Source of the DNA: Allodiplogaster sudhausi | Taxonomy: Eukaryota > Nematoda > Chromadorea > Rhabditida > Diplogasteridae | Assembly: GCA_945643635.1 (NCBI GenBank) | Contig: CALZFC010000105.1 | Coordinates: 27,501 to 91,500 of the forward strand | Direction of reading: 5' to 3' | Length of the DNA: 64,000 nucleotides | Made by a program: the position numbers and the translations under genes | Part shown: positions 43,890-56,399 of the stretch, one piece after another | How positions within the stretch are numbered: position 1 is the stretch's first letter | Layout: every line of letters starts with the position of its first letter | The notes under the pieces: model-generated | What the model was told of the DNA's origin: nothing | The model's input: the letters and a program-made list of their open reading frames with translations, nothing else | Database searches by the model: none

Positions 43890-45750
43890 GCTCTCCAAAC
43901 AAGCACATACTTTGTACGGTTTCAAACAGAAATCTCCGCGCTGATACATCTTTAATTTCAGTTCAGTCTTTCTCTGAATATTGTATATTACATTAAGGTC
44001 CAAACCTTTTCGTAGTAAAATGAAGCTGTTTTTCTGCAGCAATTATGCGTAGCTGCCGTAGTGATATGAGACTGCTTCTTGCTTGTAATGCACAAGTAAT
44101 CCGGTTCGCTTCCGTTCCATTCATTTGTTAGCCATTTAGTGTCTGTTTACTTGTATTGTTGTCCCTTTTATTCTGCTTGGGGATTTCCCTCTTTTGATGT
44201 CGCATCCTCATTGTTTGGTCGTTCTGCCTTAGCTTGATCTCATTGTACGGGTTGTCTTCAACGGGTCTCTCGCTTATCGCTCTGTTTCCCGGTTCCCTCT
44301 TACACTTTTAGCCTTCCTTACCTGTACTCAGTAATCTACGTTGTTCTTCCGTATAGATGATTAGGTTTTCTTGGTGGACCTTTCAAAGGAGACTGCCGCG
44401 TGGTCAGCAATGAGCTGTACTTCTCTTTTCCATGAGTCATCATTTTGTTAACTTCTGCCAAATTCGGAAAGCCGAGGCGACGTGTCAATTGATCTTCACT
44501 CATTTCTTTGCTACCCTATGAACTTCCTTTCCTCGATGCAATGCCTCTTTCTTTCTCTGCCATTGCGTGGTTTATCCGCATGGAGACATTTTCCCTCCTT
44601 TCTCCAATTCCCATGTATCTTTCTCACTGCTTGGATTGCTTTTCTTGCTCAATTCCGTCATCCTACTTGTATGCGTTCACAAAAACGGCGAAGGGTTTTA
44701 ATTCTGCCCCTTTTTCTGCAGTGCGGCGGCTGTTAGTAATCTAGTTACTCATGTATTTCTTCGTGGTTGTGAACGTTTTACGTTATTTCATTTTTCGAAA
44801 CTCGGAAGCGACGCTCTTACTACCTCGGGAAATATCTCGGCAAGTATCATTCGTGTATACAGGCTTATATACTGACGAGTCGCTGTATCGACTTATTATT
44901 AATAACAACTAATATATTTTGCTAGTTATGTCACCGCTTTTTTTTTGAAGCAATGAACCGCTGCATTATTTTTTTCCCGAGAAATTGCATAATTTTTTCC
45001 AACAAATCATCCATTGTATAAATTTAAATGTAGTTTTATGGCTTAGATTTTTATCCGGGTTAGCGTTCAGCAGTGGAATTTTTTTATTTAAATTCGATTT
45101 CTAAAATGCAGATATGATTGCTCCCTTTTGCCAATTATCACGTATTTTATTATGGGAATTATCAGTGCTGTTCTCGTTTTTCCTTACCATTTGGCCGCCT
45201 TTAAACTCTTTCCGGAGAAATACCAATTGAGCAGTCATCTCAGCACTCCTTCAAGGCATTTCTTCACTGTCGTATGAACATAGTGTCATTGACATAGTTG
45301 TTCATCTGCCTATTGTGAACACGGCACAACACCATCTATTCATTCCCTCTACCCTAGTTAGGCATTGGTCGAAAGTTCTGGTGAGGTGATGTGCCAGGTT
45401 GTTTTACCAACTCTTTTTCTCGCATTATCGCCCTTCAAAGAGATTACATAGAACTTCGAGCAAACTCGTACATTTCCCTTGCATAGTAATCGTCACGTTC
45501 GCGGTACAAAATTTTTACTCTATTGTATTTCTGCAATAACTAATAGTCAAAATATATTGATCGTGTTAAATTCTGCCAGATCTAACGAACCACGACTTAC
45601 GTAACATTTTGACTCTCCCGTTGATGTCTACTGTAAGGTTTTTTTTAGTTTAAAGGATTTACTTTAACACTAAACGGCCAACAAGCGTTTCTATATTCAT
45701 TACTTTTTAAGTATATGTGGATAAAGCTATATAATAAAAGAAACTTTAAT
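43890..45750. other. intergenic, no supported gene
   Basis: T-rich on the plus strand. Open frames at 44482-44744 (+) are hydrophobic with no domain, and the minus strand is broken by stops. The sequence could be an old decayed element, but I can show no terminal repeats. Confidence 0.5.
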
Positions 45751-47910
45751 AAGCAAGCTTGTGTGATTGCAAATTTCATCAAAATACATGTGTGCCGAAG
45801 ATCCAGAGAAGGAATCTGGTCCGGCAAGACTGTGGTAATTTTTTTTATTATCCACACCAAAATTGTTCACACTAAATTTGTGTTTTGTTGCAGAGACTAC
45901 TTGTGCGCATTTGTATTTCTGGTTAATGAAGGAGGCGGGATTGCAAGAGGAGGCTGCCAGAGCGCGGCGTTACTGGACGCTGCCAGGTTCGGTCACCATC
46001 GCGATGCCATGCGATTTCTCGAGCAGGATAGTGGGATGGATGCAGCTTCATTGACTCTGCAGGAGTATTCAAAGTCTAGTGCGAGGAGTGTGCAGTGGAG
46101 AGGGCGGATCAGCCATTATTTTCGGGCCCCGCCATTCCGGCCGCTCTTCTCTTCTCATGGGCATCCTCGAACGCCAAGAATACAAGGATAGATGTTTGTG
46201 TTTCTTCTTATAATATAATCTGTCTGACAAGTCTTATCGCTTTTGCTTCGACTAATTAATAACATCATTACAGTGGTTGTGAAGACGTTTTGTCTCTCTC
46301 GATTCGGTAACAACACGACTGCCTTGAACTCTCTTCTTGAATCTGAGGTTTTCGTTTGTTAAAAAATACAAAGAAAATGCGTAACTCATTCCATCCAAAA
46401 GTGACATTGTATGGCAGAAGAGATTTTGTTCCCCTTGACAGAAAATATAGTAATACATATGCTTTTACAGGCGGAGAGCTTGTCGTGTGCAATTGTAGTG
46501 GAAAGTGCGGAAGAGTTGGTTGAGAAGGCAAGACAAGCTCTTCTCTACCGCCTTCTTGACAGAACAAAGACGCGAGCTTGGCTGGTTCTTCTCGTACTTC
46601 ATCGGTATCCCTCTGGCATTGTCTAACTTCTTATATTGATTTCCTCGTTCTCTTGCAGACAGGATGTGCTGGGTAGTTTAGAGAAGCGAGTTCGATCCCG
46701 CCTTGGTACGACTCGGATTTTGGTGGGAAAAGCATTTTCACTTGGCTCTTGGCTCTTGGCCTCCAGACAGGTTCTCTCTCATCCCGACTCCTCTCCTTCA
46801 TGGATTGACTTTATCGATCATTTCCTCTCTCAAGAAGAAGTTGTCGAGTCCTTGATAAATCTATTCCATGTAAGTGTGCTCATGGCTGGCTTACCTTTTA
46901 GTGTTTTTTCTTATGCAATATTTGTTTTGGCACCAAAGGATAATTGATGTTGAAGATGTCTCACTCATGGTCTTCGCTAAAGCTGCAGCTGGAAGCTTGG
47001 CTGGTTCTCCTTGCAGCAGGGGCGGAGTCGAAATTGAAAGGTGTTGAAACCGTAAAATGGGCCGAGCATATTTGGCGTATGGTTGTGGATGGCGGCGCCT
47101 CTGCAGAACACTCCCTCATTATCACACTTACAAGTTAGTCCCTTCTTTCTGTTCTCATAACTGTTCTATTGTAAATTAAAAGTAAGAAATGGTCCCTCCA
47201 ACGTCGTTCATGTGCCTATACACGCCATTGTATGACATGACTGTATTTCCGGGGGAGTTGGGGGATATGGAATTGCCAATCCTGCTCCCATTGACAGGTT
47301 TAAGCCAGCGTCGCTTTGGTCTGCTCGTGTGTGTGGCACGGCGCTTGAAATGCCATCCAGACAGTTCTGTTAGCTACGATCGTCTTTCTGTCGGTTCGTT
47401 TAGTTTCCGTTCTGCTGCTGTCCTTAATATTAGAAGGCGATATCAGTTGGTTTTTTCTTATCTCTTGTAGACTACCGTCTCCAGTGCAACGAAACCGACA
47501 AGAGAATGCTCCCACCTGACGATCTTCTCACGTTCATTGTACGGTTCATTGTAATTTGCATAAAGTCAAGCAGAATCATTCTAGGAGCTCGACTTTCTGT
47601 GTTCGGTTGGGTTACTGGACCCAGTCGGAACGGCCAAGGAGGCTTATTCACACAGGTAAGAGGGGTTGCCCTCTCGCTGGCCATTCCGTGTACTCTTCAG
47701 AGCAGTGAGCGTTTGTCTGCCGCTGAGCATTCTGATGCCGACTCTGCGTTCTCTCGCGAGTCCTTCTCTTGCTCATTGGATGGACGGCATACCAATCAAC
47801 TAAGTTCCTCCTTTGAAAAGCGCTCTTATCTCAACATCGCGGCATCAAACCTTTTACAAATCTTCTTAATCATTCTTGTATCTCGTTTTTTTCGACATCC
47901 TTCGAAATGA
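45750..47910 (+). CDS. Unidentified multi-exon protein, mostly helical
   Basis: Several exon-like segments with good splice sites run in the same direction. They include 45894 to about 45990 (AHLYFWLMKEAGLQEEAARA), 46471-46603 (SAEELVEKARQALLYRLLD), 46658-46870 (SWLLASRQVLSHPD, WIDFIDHFLSQEEVVESL), about 46986-47133 (EAWLVLLAAGAESKL, WAEHIWRMVVDGGASAEHS), 47190-47370 (GDMELPILLPLTGLS) and 47470-47655 (QCNETDKRMLPPDDLLTFIV). The last open stretch ends at 47910. The pattern suggests an alpha-solenoid (HEAT/ARM-like) protein, but I do not recognise the family. Phases were not all resolved, so the span rather than an exact model is given. Confidence 0.5.
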
Positions 47911-47911
47911 A

Positions 47912-48457
47912 TTTCTTGATCTCACTGTATTCATTTTTATTTGCACCCATTATGTCTGTATTTTCACAGTTGTATAATTTTATCAACTGGACGATAAAAA
48001 ATAACAATTTGAGCGAATTTACTTAAATGGGTTGTTCATTAACACGGCATATCGACAGATCATTTTTCATGCGTCTCTACATTTAAACACTAAAAAGATA
48101 GGATTAACGTGAACTTAGGACACTTCATAGGTATGTAGAATGGCGGCCGTCGTACTGTAAGAATAAATTGGTCCAAGAAGTGTTGGTTGCAACCTCAGGC
48201 TGGTCTGCTGCAGCAACCTTTATAGTGTGATCGTGGCTGCTGATGAGTGGTTGCGCTCTTCTGGACGAGTGGACCGCGAGTCTTTTGTCTAATCGTTCCT
48301 ATTATCTCGTGAGTCTGCCCGCTGCTCTTCCACTCATATTTGTCGGATATTTTCTCGTTTGGCTGGGACACGAGTTCTTCGTCAATAATTGAACTTGTAC
48401 GCTTACTCGTGTTTAGCACAAGAAGTCTTTATAAATCTTGCCATTCTTTAAAACAGA
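47912..48457. other. intergenic and 5' flank of ABCF3
   Basis: No gene seen. It separates the unidentified gene and ABCF3 by about 550 bp on the same strand and presumably carries the ABCF3 promoter and 5' UTR. Confidence 0.6.
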
Positions 48458-50450
48458 ATGGCAGAAGTGGCAGCGATTCCAGACTACTTAGCTACTACTT
48501 TCCCGCATCTTCCCATCGAAATCAAGAACTACGTCATCGGTGCTTATCTTTTCTTGTAACTTCAGATGCACGCATATTTCCTATTAAACTTTAATATATA
48601 CATTTTTAGCTATCCTGAAGGAAAACTCGGATGAAATGACCTCGATAGATGAAATTTACGAGGCAATTGGCGATCATCTACAAGTTGGTCCTTTTCTGTT
48701 ATTGTTGGCTCTTTCATTCTCCATGAATTTGCAGGCATCCCTGCCTGACCTTTCTGACGAAAAGTTGTCTGGGATTTGTGAGAGGCTGCTTCGAATGTTG
48801 CATGGAAAGTAGGCTAATATCTTCTCCTTCAAGTATCAGAGTTCACTTTTTAGTTTTATTTTTCATTATTCGGTGACATTTTCAGGAATGTTCCCTTGGC
48901 TGTAAGAGAAGCGCCAACTACGAAGAAGCTTGAAGAGACTATCGACATGGCATCGCAGAAACACAACTTTGCAGCCATGGAGAGTATCTGGAAGATTTCG
49001 ACCAGGGATACTCCAACTGTTCGTATTTCTATGCTTTTAATCAGCATCTTTGGTACAACTTTTTTCTTTCGTTATTTCAATTATCAGCTGTGAATGTGAA
49101 TTTAGATAGTGGACAAGAAGAAGCTTGGAAAAGCCGAGAACAAGACTCTGGAGAAGAACGCAATTCGTGCGCTTGCAGAGCCTTCGGTGGGAAGAAGAAT
49201 GAAGAAATGATTGTAAAAGAATTGTTTTGAGGGGACGAGAAGGAAACGGCCAGAAGTAACTGCGAGTGCTTCCCAAGCTGCCAATCGAAGAGAGAACCTC
49301 ACTTCTGGCAACAATCTCGACATCCGTTTGGAATGCGTCGACATCTCCTTCGGCACCAAGTCCATTGACGACGAGTTGACTTGGCTAAGAAACCATTCCT
49401 ATTTCAGGATGTTGCTGTCCGGTGCGGACTTGAACATGGCATACGGCAGACGGTACGGGTTGGTCGGAAGAAACGGAATCGGCAAGACAACTCTTCTTAA
49501 GATGGTCTCCTGGTTAGACGAACTCTTCCTGCTCACTAATACTCCCTTTCTTTCAGTGGACAGCTGCAGATTCCGTCGAACATCCGGATGTTGAGTGTCG
49601 AACAAGAAGTGGATGGAGACGACACGAAAGTGTTGGATGCAGTTCTCGCTTCCGACGCCAAGAGAGTCGAGATGTTGCAGAGGGAGAAGACCATCCAGGA
49701 ACGCCTCAACAAGTCCGCCTTTGGCTCTTCTTTAATATCCAGTTTATCCGCTATGAAGACGCATTTGCAGATCCGACATTGTGGAGGCAGAGAGGAATAA
49801 GCTATCAGACCAGTTGAATAAGTTGTACGCCGAAATGGAGGCCCTTGGCATGGACAAGGTAATTCACTCATAGTTCTTCATGGACATGTCCATCTCTTTC
49901 TATGACAGGCTCCTGCTCGCGCCGCGGCAATCTTGTACGGCCTTGGATTCACTCCAGATGAGCAGAAGAAACCGACCAGGTCAGCGGACTTCCCCTGAGT
50001 TGCTTGAGGAGGGATTGAATTGAAGAGAGTTCTCTGGTGGCTGGCGCATGCGAGTGGCTCTGGCCCGTGCGCTCTTTGTGAAGCCAGACCTTCTTCTCCT
50101 TGACGAGCCCACTAACATGCTTGACATGAGAGCCGTGTATTGGCTGGAGAGCCATCTCCAAGTCTGTCTTCTTCATAACCATTTATTTCTTCCTTCCCAC
50201 TTTACTACCCTTTTATTGTAACAAATTTTTTTTGTTCTATTTTACCTTGCAAAAAAAGGAATAGAAGAAGAGAATATGCAGGATTGGGAAGGGACCATCC
50301 TCACCGTATCTCACGACAGGAAGTTCTTGAATGAGATCTGCACTGACATTGTCCATCTCCACACTCGTCGCCTTGACCACTACAAGGGAAACTACGACAA
50401 CTTCGAAAAGGTCACCTTCTACTTCTGTTTCCTCTCTCTCTCTCTCTGTC

Positions 50451-50482
<32 letters not shown>

Positions 50483-52471
50483 CCTCGCTTTCTCTCCCCT
50501 CGCGACACTGTTCCTAAATTGCAGACGATGAAGGAGAAGCTGAGCCAGCAGCAGAGGGAATACGAAGCACAGCAGCAGCTTCGTGACCATACTCAGGAGT
50601 TCATCGATAAGTTCCGATACAATGCGAAGCGAGCTGCAATGGTCCAGAGCAGGATCAAGATGCTCGAGAAACTGTTGGGCTTCTATTTTTTTTCGCACTC
50701 TCTCCCTCCCTCGTTTCTCTCTATCTCTCTCTGTCTCTCTATGGAATAAAAGGGGGGTCCGAACCGGGCTACCCACTCAATTTTTGAGAACCGAAAATTC
50801 AAATTTTTGGCATACCCTCCCTATTTTTTTTTACTAAAAAAATAAATTACATTTTAGGCTTACTCACCCTTTTTTTGAGGCCTTCGAAGGTCTTATCCAC
50901 CCACTTTTGTGGGACCCTCGCTCGGACCACCTTTTTTTCTCTGCTCTCTCTCAACCTCGCTTTCTTAGTTACTCGCCCTATTTTTTTTTACTAAAAAAAT
51001 TACATTTTAGGCTTACTCACCCTTTTTTTGAGGCCTTCGAAGGTCTTATCCACCCACTTTTGTGGGACCCTCGCTCGGACCACCTTTTTTTCTCTGCTCT
51101 CTCTCTCAACCTCGCTTTCTGAGTTACTATCTCTCCATCGCTTTCTCCCTCTCTCTCTTCCTCGCTTTCTCACACTGTCTCTCTCTCCCTCGCTTTCTCT
51201 CTCTCCCTCCCCTAACCATTGCATTCTATTTCAGGCCGGTTCTTCATGCCGTTGAATTCGAGTCTGAGGTGCACTTCACTTTCCCTGATTGCGAAGAATT
51301 AGGGAATCCTGTACTTCAGCTCGATGAGGTCTCCTTCAGGTTTCACCCTCTTTTTTTTCTCCTTCAATTCTCTGAATCCTCCTTAATTTCTTCAGGTACA
51401 ACGCAGATTCGCCTTATCTGTTCCGGAAATTGAACCTGGGTACTCACGAGAAGTCTCGCGTCTGCATTGTTTGTTTTCACTGAATCTTTTCATTCACATT
51501 TCTAATCCTTGAAGCTACGGCTGATGTCAACCTTGATATTGAAGGTGGGAGAGAACGGGGCCGGTAAGACGACTCTGCTGAAGCTTCTTCTGGGTGAACT
51601 CGACCCGACAGTTGGAATGCGGTGGGCAATCTGCTGCTTTGCCCTCTTCATTTACTTATATTCTTGCTCTTTTCCTTCTAAATTCGCAGCGAGAAAGAAA
51701 TTGAAATGGAAAGGGATGGTTGAACAGGAATGCGAATCGTCGTCTGCGAATCGGCTATTTCACGCAGCACCACGTTGACCAGCTCGACCTCGACCAAAGT
51801 GCCATCGAAGTTCTCGCAACTCGCCATCCTGGTTCGCTCTCACTCTCTCCTCTCTCTCTCTCCTCTCTCTCTCTCTCTTCTCTCTCCTCTCCTCTCTCTC
51901 GCCTCCCATCCATGAATGGTCCTGTTCAACACCTTCTGTGAAGACTGGTTGAATGGGATGGAGAGTCTCAAGATGTGTTGATTGAGGAAAGAATCAGGAG
52001 GACTACCGAGCATCCCTCGGCCGTTTCGGTCTCTCTGGCGACGTCGCCCTCCAGGCGGTGTACACTCTCTCGGGAGGACAGAAGTCACGACTGGCTTTCG
52101 CCAATCTGGCGATGATGAAGTAAGAGAGAGGGCAGTACACGTGAAAGGGCTGAAGACATGTCATGTTTCCAGCCCGAATTACTTGATCATGGACGAGCCG
52201 ACTAATCATCTCGATGTGGAAACTGTTGAAGCACTCGGAAAGGCACTCAACAAGTTTGCGGTTAGCTGTTAATTAGTACAGTGTTTTTTTATCTGGAAGT
52301 ACGAATGGTTCTTTTCAGGGTGGCGTAGTCTTGGTCTCCCACGACGAGAGATTGATTGAATTGGTGTGCAAAGAGTTGTGGGTGGTAAAGGACCGGATGG
52401 TAACGAATCTGGAGGGAGGTCTGGATGAGTACAGAAAGCAAGTGCACAAGCAACTTGCAATGGTTGCGTAG
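48458..52471 (+). CDS. ABCF3: ABCF3 (GCN20-type) ATP-binding cassette protein, complete, 20 exons
   Basis: The start is the ATG giving [19 protein letters not shown]. An N-terminal helical region is followed by two ATPase cassettes. The first has Walker [13 protein letters not shown] (49471-49506), signature [12 protein letters not shown] (about 50030) and Walker [13 protein letters not shown] (about 50090-50125). The second has Walker [13 protein letters not shown] (about 51548), signature [12 protein letters not shown] (about 52065) and Walker [13 protein letters not shown] (about 52183). H-loops are SHDRKFL and SHDERL. The protein ends LAMVA with TAG at 52469. No transmembrane segment, as expected for ABCF. 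The family works with ribosomes and GCN1 in translational control. Introns are 47 to about 560 bp; intron 13 (50674-51234) carries a tandem duplication. All catalytic motifs are intact. Confidence 0.93.
50819..51115 (+). repeat. About 150 bp direct duplication in ABCF3 intron 13
   Basis: A segment with a T-run, ACTAAAAAAAT, CTTACTCACCCTTTTTTTGA and a Ser/Leu-type CT tail occurs at about 50819-50962 and again at about 50968-51115 with few differences. A weaker third start (GGCTACCCACTCAATTTTTG) lies at 50768. The copies are followed by CT-rich sequence up to the exon 14 acceptor. Confidence 0.85.
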
Positions 52472-52927
52472 CTCTCTCCAAGATACCATTCTGTTGCTGC
52501 CTTTTGTTATCTTGTTGCTTTTCGTATTGATAAATCCTTGGAAGGAATGTGCAAATCTCTGGTAAAATAATTTCGAGCGAATGGATGAACACTGATCTTA
52601 ATGACCTCTTATCAATTGCTTGTCAGTTCAGGTTAGGTGTTCTTCCCTGCTAGAATGAGAGAGGAGTGAGTAGAGCCAGAGCCATGTAATAGCACAGCTA
52701 TTCTTCTGTCGGAGACGAGGGCAAGGACTCAAACGACCAGCTTTATCAGGACCAAAGCCTGGCCAAACACCACATACAAGGAGGAACCGCTCACTAGGAG
52801 CTCGCAACACAAGACTGAATAGTCTGGCAAAAGGAATACCAGAGGGCGCGTAGCCTTTTTCAAATAACACGTAAGCTTAAATGCTAATATGTACGTCACT
52901 GCTCGTAGCTAACATTTTCTATCACTT

Positions 52928-52996
<69 letters not shown>
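52472..52996. other. intergenic with long (CT)n at 52930-52993
   Basis: No supported gene. The (CT)n run ends in TCAG and immediately precedes an esterase-like exon, so it may be that exon's polypyrimidine tract. Confidence 0.6.
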
Positions 52997-53498
52997 CCTT
53001 CAGCATTATTCAGCAAAAGGGGTTTAGTAGAAATGATAGAGGACAGTGCTTGAAAATGTACATCTTGGGAGGTTCTGCTTTTGCCCCTTGGGCCCTGACT
53101 ACCGAGACAGTCGACAACTGCAGAAGAATGGCTGAGAAGCTTGGTGTGAAAGAGGAGATTCAACGAAAGCGAGCCTCGTTGAAGTGGCCTTTGCAAACCC
53201 GAAACCGACAATATTTGAAATTCGCGGAATTCTGTCGGAGATGTTATCGGAGGGAGCTCCTTCCTCTCTTTCTTCCTGAAACCACGACAAACTCGGTGAA
53301 AGCAGCTCTCACAGGCTTTCTCACGACTATTCCATTCTTTCTCCCTTTCTCATTGATTCTCTTTGTCAGACTTGATGTTCAGCACTTCCTCTCTGGAGGA
53401 GATCAACAATAATGTGTATAAGCTCATCCCCGCTCTTGTGTACAGCAATATCTTCCACCAGATAAACCCAAAAAGCCTTGGTCTCTTCGGATTTTAAT
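52995..53498 (+). pseudogene. Carboxylesterase/cholinesterase-like fragment
   Basis: After the (CT)n run the frame includes LGGSAFAPWALTTE and CRRMAEKLGV, which resembles the conserved strand and helix downstream of the nucleophile elbow in type B carboxylesterases (usually SGSA..PWA). No upstream exon with the GESAG nucleophile was found in this window. Following pieces (about 53160-53275, then about 53370-53498 ending KSLGLFGF) sit in other frames and are not clearly esterase. Either a 5' part is missing (truncated or rearranged copy) or the gene model is wrong. Confidence 0.4.
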
Positions 53499-53530
53499 TT
53501 CCATTCAAGGGTATTTTAGCAGCACAATTT

Positions 53531-56298
53531 ACAAGGGAAGGCTTTCGGCGGGGTATGGCAAACCTCAACATGATATACATCATTCGAAAGCTCTCAACGA
53601 GCTGGTAACGTTTTTGATGTTTCTAGCTGCTAAAGAGAGCGTTGGAAACACCGAGGTACAGGAGCACCGTGGTCTGGAAGGGCCTAGCATGGTCGGGGCC
53701 TCTTCCAGAACGCGTGCCTGCAGTCGCCCAAAGTTGATAAATCGTACGGGGTTTTTTTTATACGGCATGTACTCGGGAAAAATCGGAGCAACTGCTTCGC
53801 ACTTCAAAGCAACTGCTTAGCAGTTCAAATCGCACACCTACCCCACCACTTAAGGACTTCTATTACACGCATTTTTAACTGCTATGCATCTTTTCAAGTG
53901 CGTAGCAGCTGCTAAATAAGTGCGAAGCCTGATTTAAGAGGATGCTAAGCAGCAGCATTTCACCTGCTAAAAGGCATACTGTATTGTTACGAGTGATGAC
54001 ACCAAAAATATTTTCTTCCTTTTCAACTGCTAAAACGAATACTGTAGCGCTCCCACCGAATTTTTTCTTTAACGTTGTTTTTAACCATTCTCGCCCGAAA
54101 TTAGTTTATTCAATTACTATAACGGTTTAGCAACGTTACACGGAGCCTAAACAACAGTAACAGAGATCACAGTCTCACACCGACCCTGGAGAAGAAAAAA
54201 ACACGTTCACAGAAGGCAAAAATGAATGGGTTGGGGGAGTTAAAACATACAGGAGGAATAAACAAACATTAAGAAAGAAGCTTGTTGGTAAAGGAAAATA
54301 ACAAAATAACAAATACACATGATGAGCAAGCGAAAGGATGAGCGAGATCACTAAGATATGCGGTATCCTGATAAATGTCACTCGTCAAAAAAAGGATCTC
54401 AATAGACCGTACACATTGCACCGTAGGGAAGAAAGAAAGGAAATATTCTTTTAAAAGTTCTAGAAATAGTATCTGATGAATAATTTATGCAGTAATTCTA
54501 GGTGATCATTCTCTATACGAAAAAAAAACAAATAAATACTATTGCCTACCTAGTATAACATCTCTGATGAACAAAAAGGAATGAGAGGGGCACGCACTCC
54601 ACAGCCATTTAACGCGGATGACCAAAACCACCTCGCCGATCATCGCCAATGTTATCGTCGACCACTTCTATGTACTCTTCGTAAGCATTCAGTCGTGGCT
54701 GGCGTCTGGATTCTCGCGTGTTGCGACTGAAAGCAGGAAGACTCGTACGTCAGAAAACGAAAGGTACGCACGATATAAGTTCCGGGATAGTAAACGTTAT
54801 TAAAGATCTGACGACTGAGTGTAGATCGTCTAAACAAATACACAAATTATAGATTTAGACAAGAACAGCATAAATGAACGAACCCGAAATGGATGTAGAA
54901 GCTGTCGCCAATAAATGATGTACTTGCAAGTCGATAGTATCTAAAGAAAACCAGTTGTACTGCTCACATCAGCATAAAAACAAACCGTTATTAGGAGAGG
55001 GCAATGATTCATCCTCTGCTGAAGAACTCGCGTCTTCGGAGTCATGAGGTGTCAACTCTCCAGGATCACCAAGCAACCGCTCATCTCAAGGACGATAAAA
55101 AGGTACGAATAGTTTGCTTAGCCTTGAAACCACAAGTCGAAAACAAACCAACACCGAACCTGTATCATTGTTGGACACTGAAGTACCGACATTTGACTGC
55201 TGAGTTGCTCGCGTCGCAGTTGCTCGCATTAGCGGAAGGGCACGCCTTCGACGTATGAAAGGGGAGAACCTGTAACAAACGAGAGTCATATCGCACAACC
55301 GGCATCAGAAAATGTGACCGAATTCAACCAACATTTTTTTGCGAGTAAGACTCGACAATTCCACTGCACCTAGTCTTGTAACATCAAAACAAATCGCTGA
55401 AAAAAAGATTATTTATAGGCAAGGAAACATTTAACACGCAAGAATTACATTTAAAAAGTAGCCAAAGTCTGAACATATGGTTCAACAGCTGATGGAAACT
55501 CCAGGTCAAATGTTAAAGTTTTACCGTTTCTTTCATTGTTCAGTAAGGATAATCGCTTCGAGAATATTGAGCATTCAAACATTAGCAGCGAAATAGCACT
55601 AAGCTATGCAACCGCTTAGCAGTTCAAAAGTCGTTCGTTTGAGAACGACTACCCCACCACTTTAGCACTGCTATTTCAAATTTTCGCTGCTAAATGACAA
55701 CTCCGCTTCTTTTTCGCTGCGAAGCAGTTGCTCCGATTTTTCCCGAGTAGCCGAGTTGCTATAACATAAACACGAGATGCAGATAGAAATAATGCATCCG
55801 CAGCTCTTTAATGCAACTACGGAACGTTTTTGAGACAGATGAACCTTTTTTTGAGAAAATGTACATTTTACAGCGAAATATATTATGTCAACTATTATTT
55901 TTCATGTTTAAAACTACTTTAAAATGAGTAATTAGTGGCTTAAAGCTCAAAAATCTCTAAAGAAAAAAATTATTTTTCTCCATACAAAACATGTACTTTT
56001 TCACCAAAGGGGGCACTTTGGTGAAAAATGGCCTAAAAAATTTTTGTTCCAAAAGTGATCAGAAATGATGTTAATAAGTTTTATTTGTCCTACAATTACC
56101 AATACATAAGTTTTAGAGTCCATAAAGCTAGCACATATAGTGTAAATGTTAATTTAAATGGATTTTTCAACCAATTTCTGCGAAAAAGAATCTCTTTAGC
56201 AGCTAGAAACATCAAAAACGTTACCAGCTCATCGAGAGCTTTCGAATGATGTATAACATGTTGAGGTTTGCCATACCCCGCCGAAAGACTTCCCTTGT
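53531..56298. mobile_element. 2.8 kb segment bounded by inverted repeats (candidate foldback/TIR element)
   Basis: The left arm 53531-53638 and right arm 56191-56298 are inverted copies of about 108 bp with only a handful of mismatches; both contain GGCGGGGTATGGCAAACCTC and GTTTCTAGCTGCTAAAGAGA. A second, inner inverted pair of about 31 bp (TACTCGGGAAAAATCGGAGC plus AACTGCTTCGCA) lies at 53770-53801 and about 55719-55750. Motifs around CTGCTTAGCAGTTCAAA and TACCCCACCACTT occur in both arms. No transposase was recognised inside. Several minus-strand exon-like segments lie between the arms, so this may be a transposon carrying or interrupting a gene, or an inverted duplication flanking one. Confidence 0.6.
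54600..55260 (-). CDS. Unidentified minus-strand exons inside the inverted-repeat segment
   Basis: Segments that look coding: about 55260-55150 (RRRRALPLMRATATRATQQS), about 55068-54987 (LLGDPGELTPHDSEDASSSA, then EDESLPSPNN, followed by a GTTTGT donor), about 54940-54885 (YYRLASTSFIGDSFYIHFG, donor GTTCGT), about 54840-54775 (IFNNVYYPGTYIV) and a terminal segment about 54730-54615 (RLNAYEEYIEVVDDNIGDD, ending GGFGHPR and a stop). The composition (acidic/serine linker, basic patches) is that of a real eukaryotic protein, but no family is recognised and not all phases agree. Confidence 0.35.
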
Positions 56299-56399
56299 TA
56301 GTTGCACAATGAGAAGGTTGACCGTAGCCTTAATTTACCTTTGCAGAGTTAACTCACTGCTCGGAGCTGGCTTATCTCCCCGGCAAGGGCAATCATCTT

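Noticed and set aside
44482..44744. Hydrophobic plus-strand frames
   Set aside because: No splice context or homology; surrounding sequence is T-rich intergenic DNA.
46636..46660. tRNA-like GAGTTCGATCCCG in the unidentified gene (about 46687)
   Set aside because: It lies within an open coding exon and lacks the rest of a tRNA.
54618..55258. Plus-strand open frames inside the foldback segment
   Set aside because: The minus strand over the same bases gives better coding composition with plausible splice sites.
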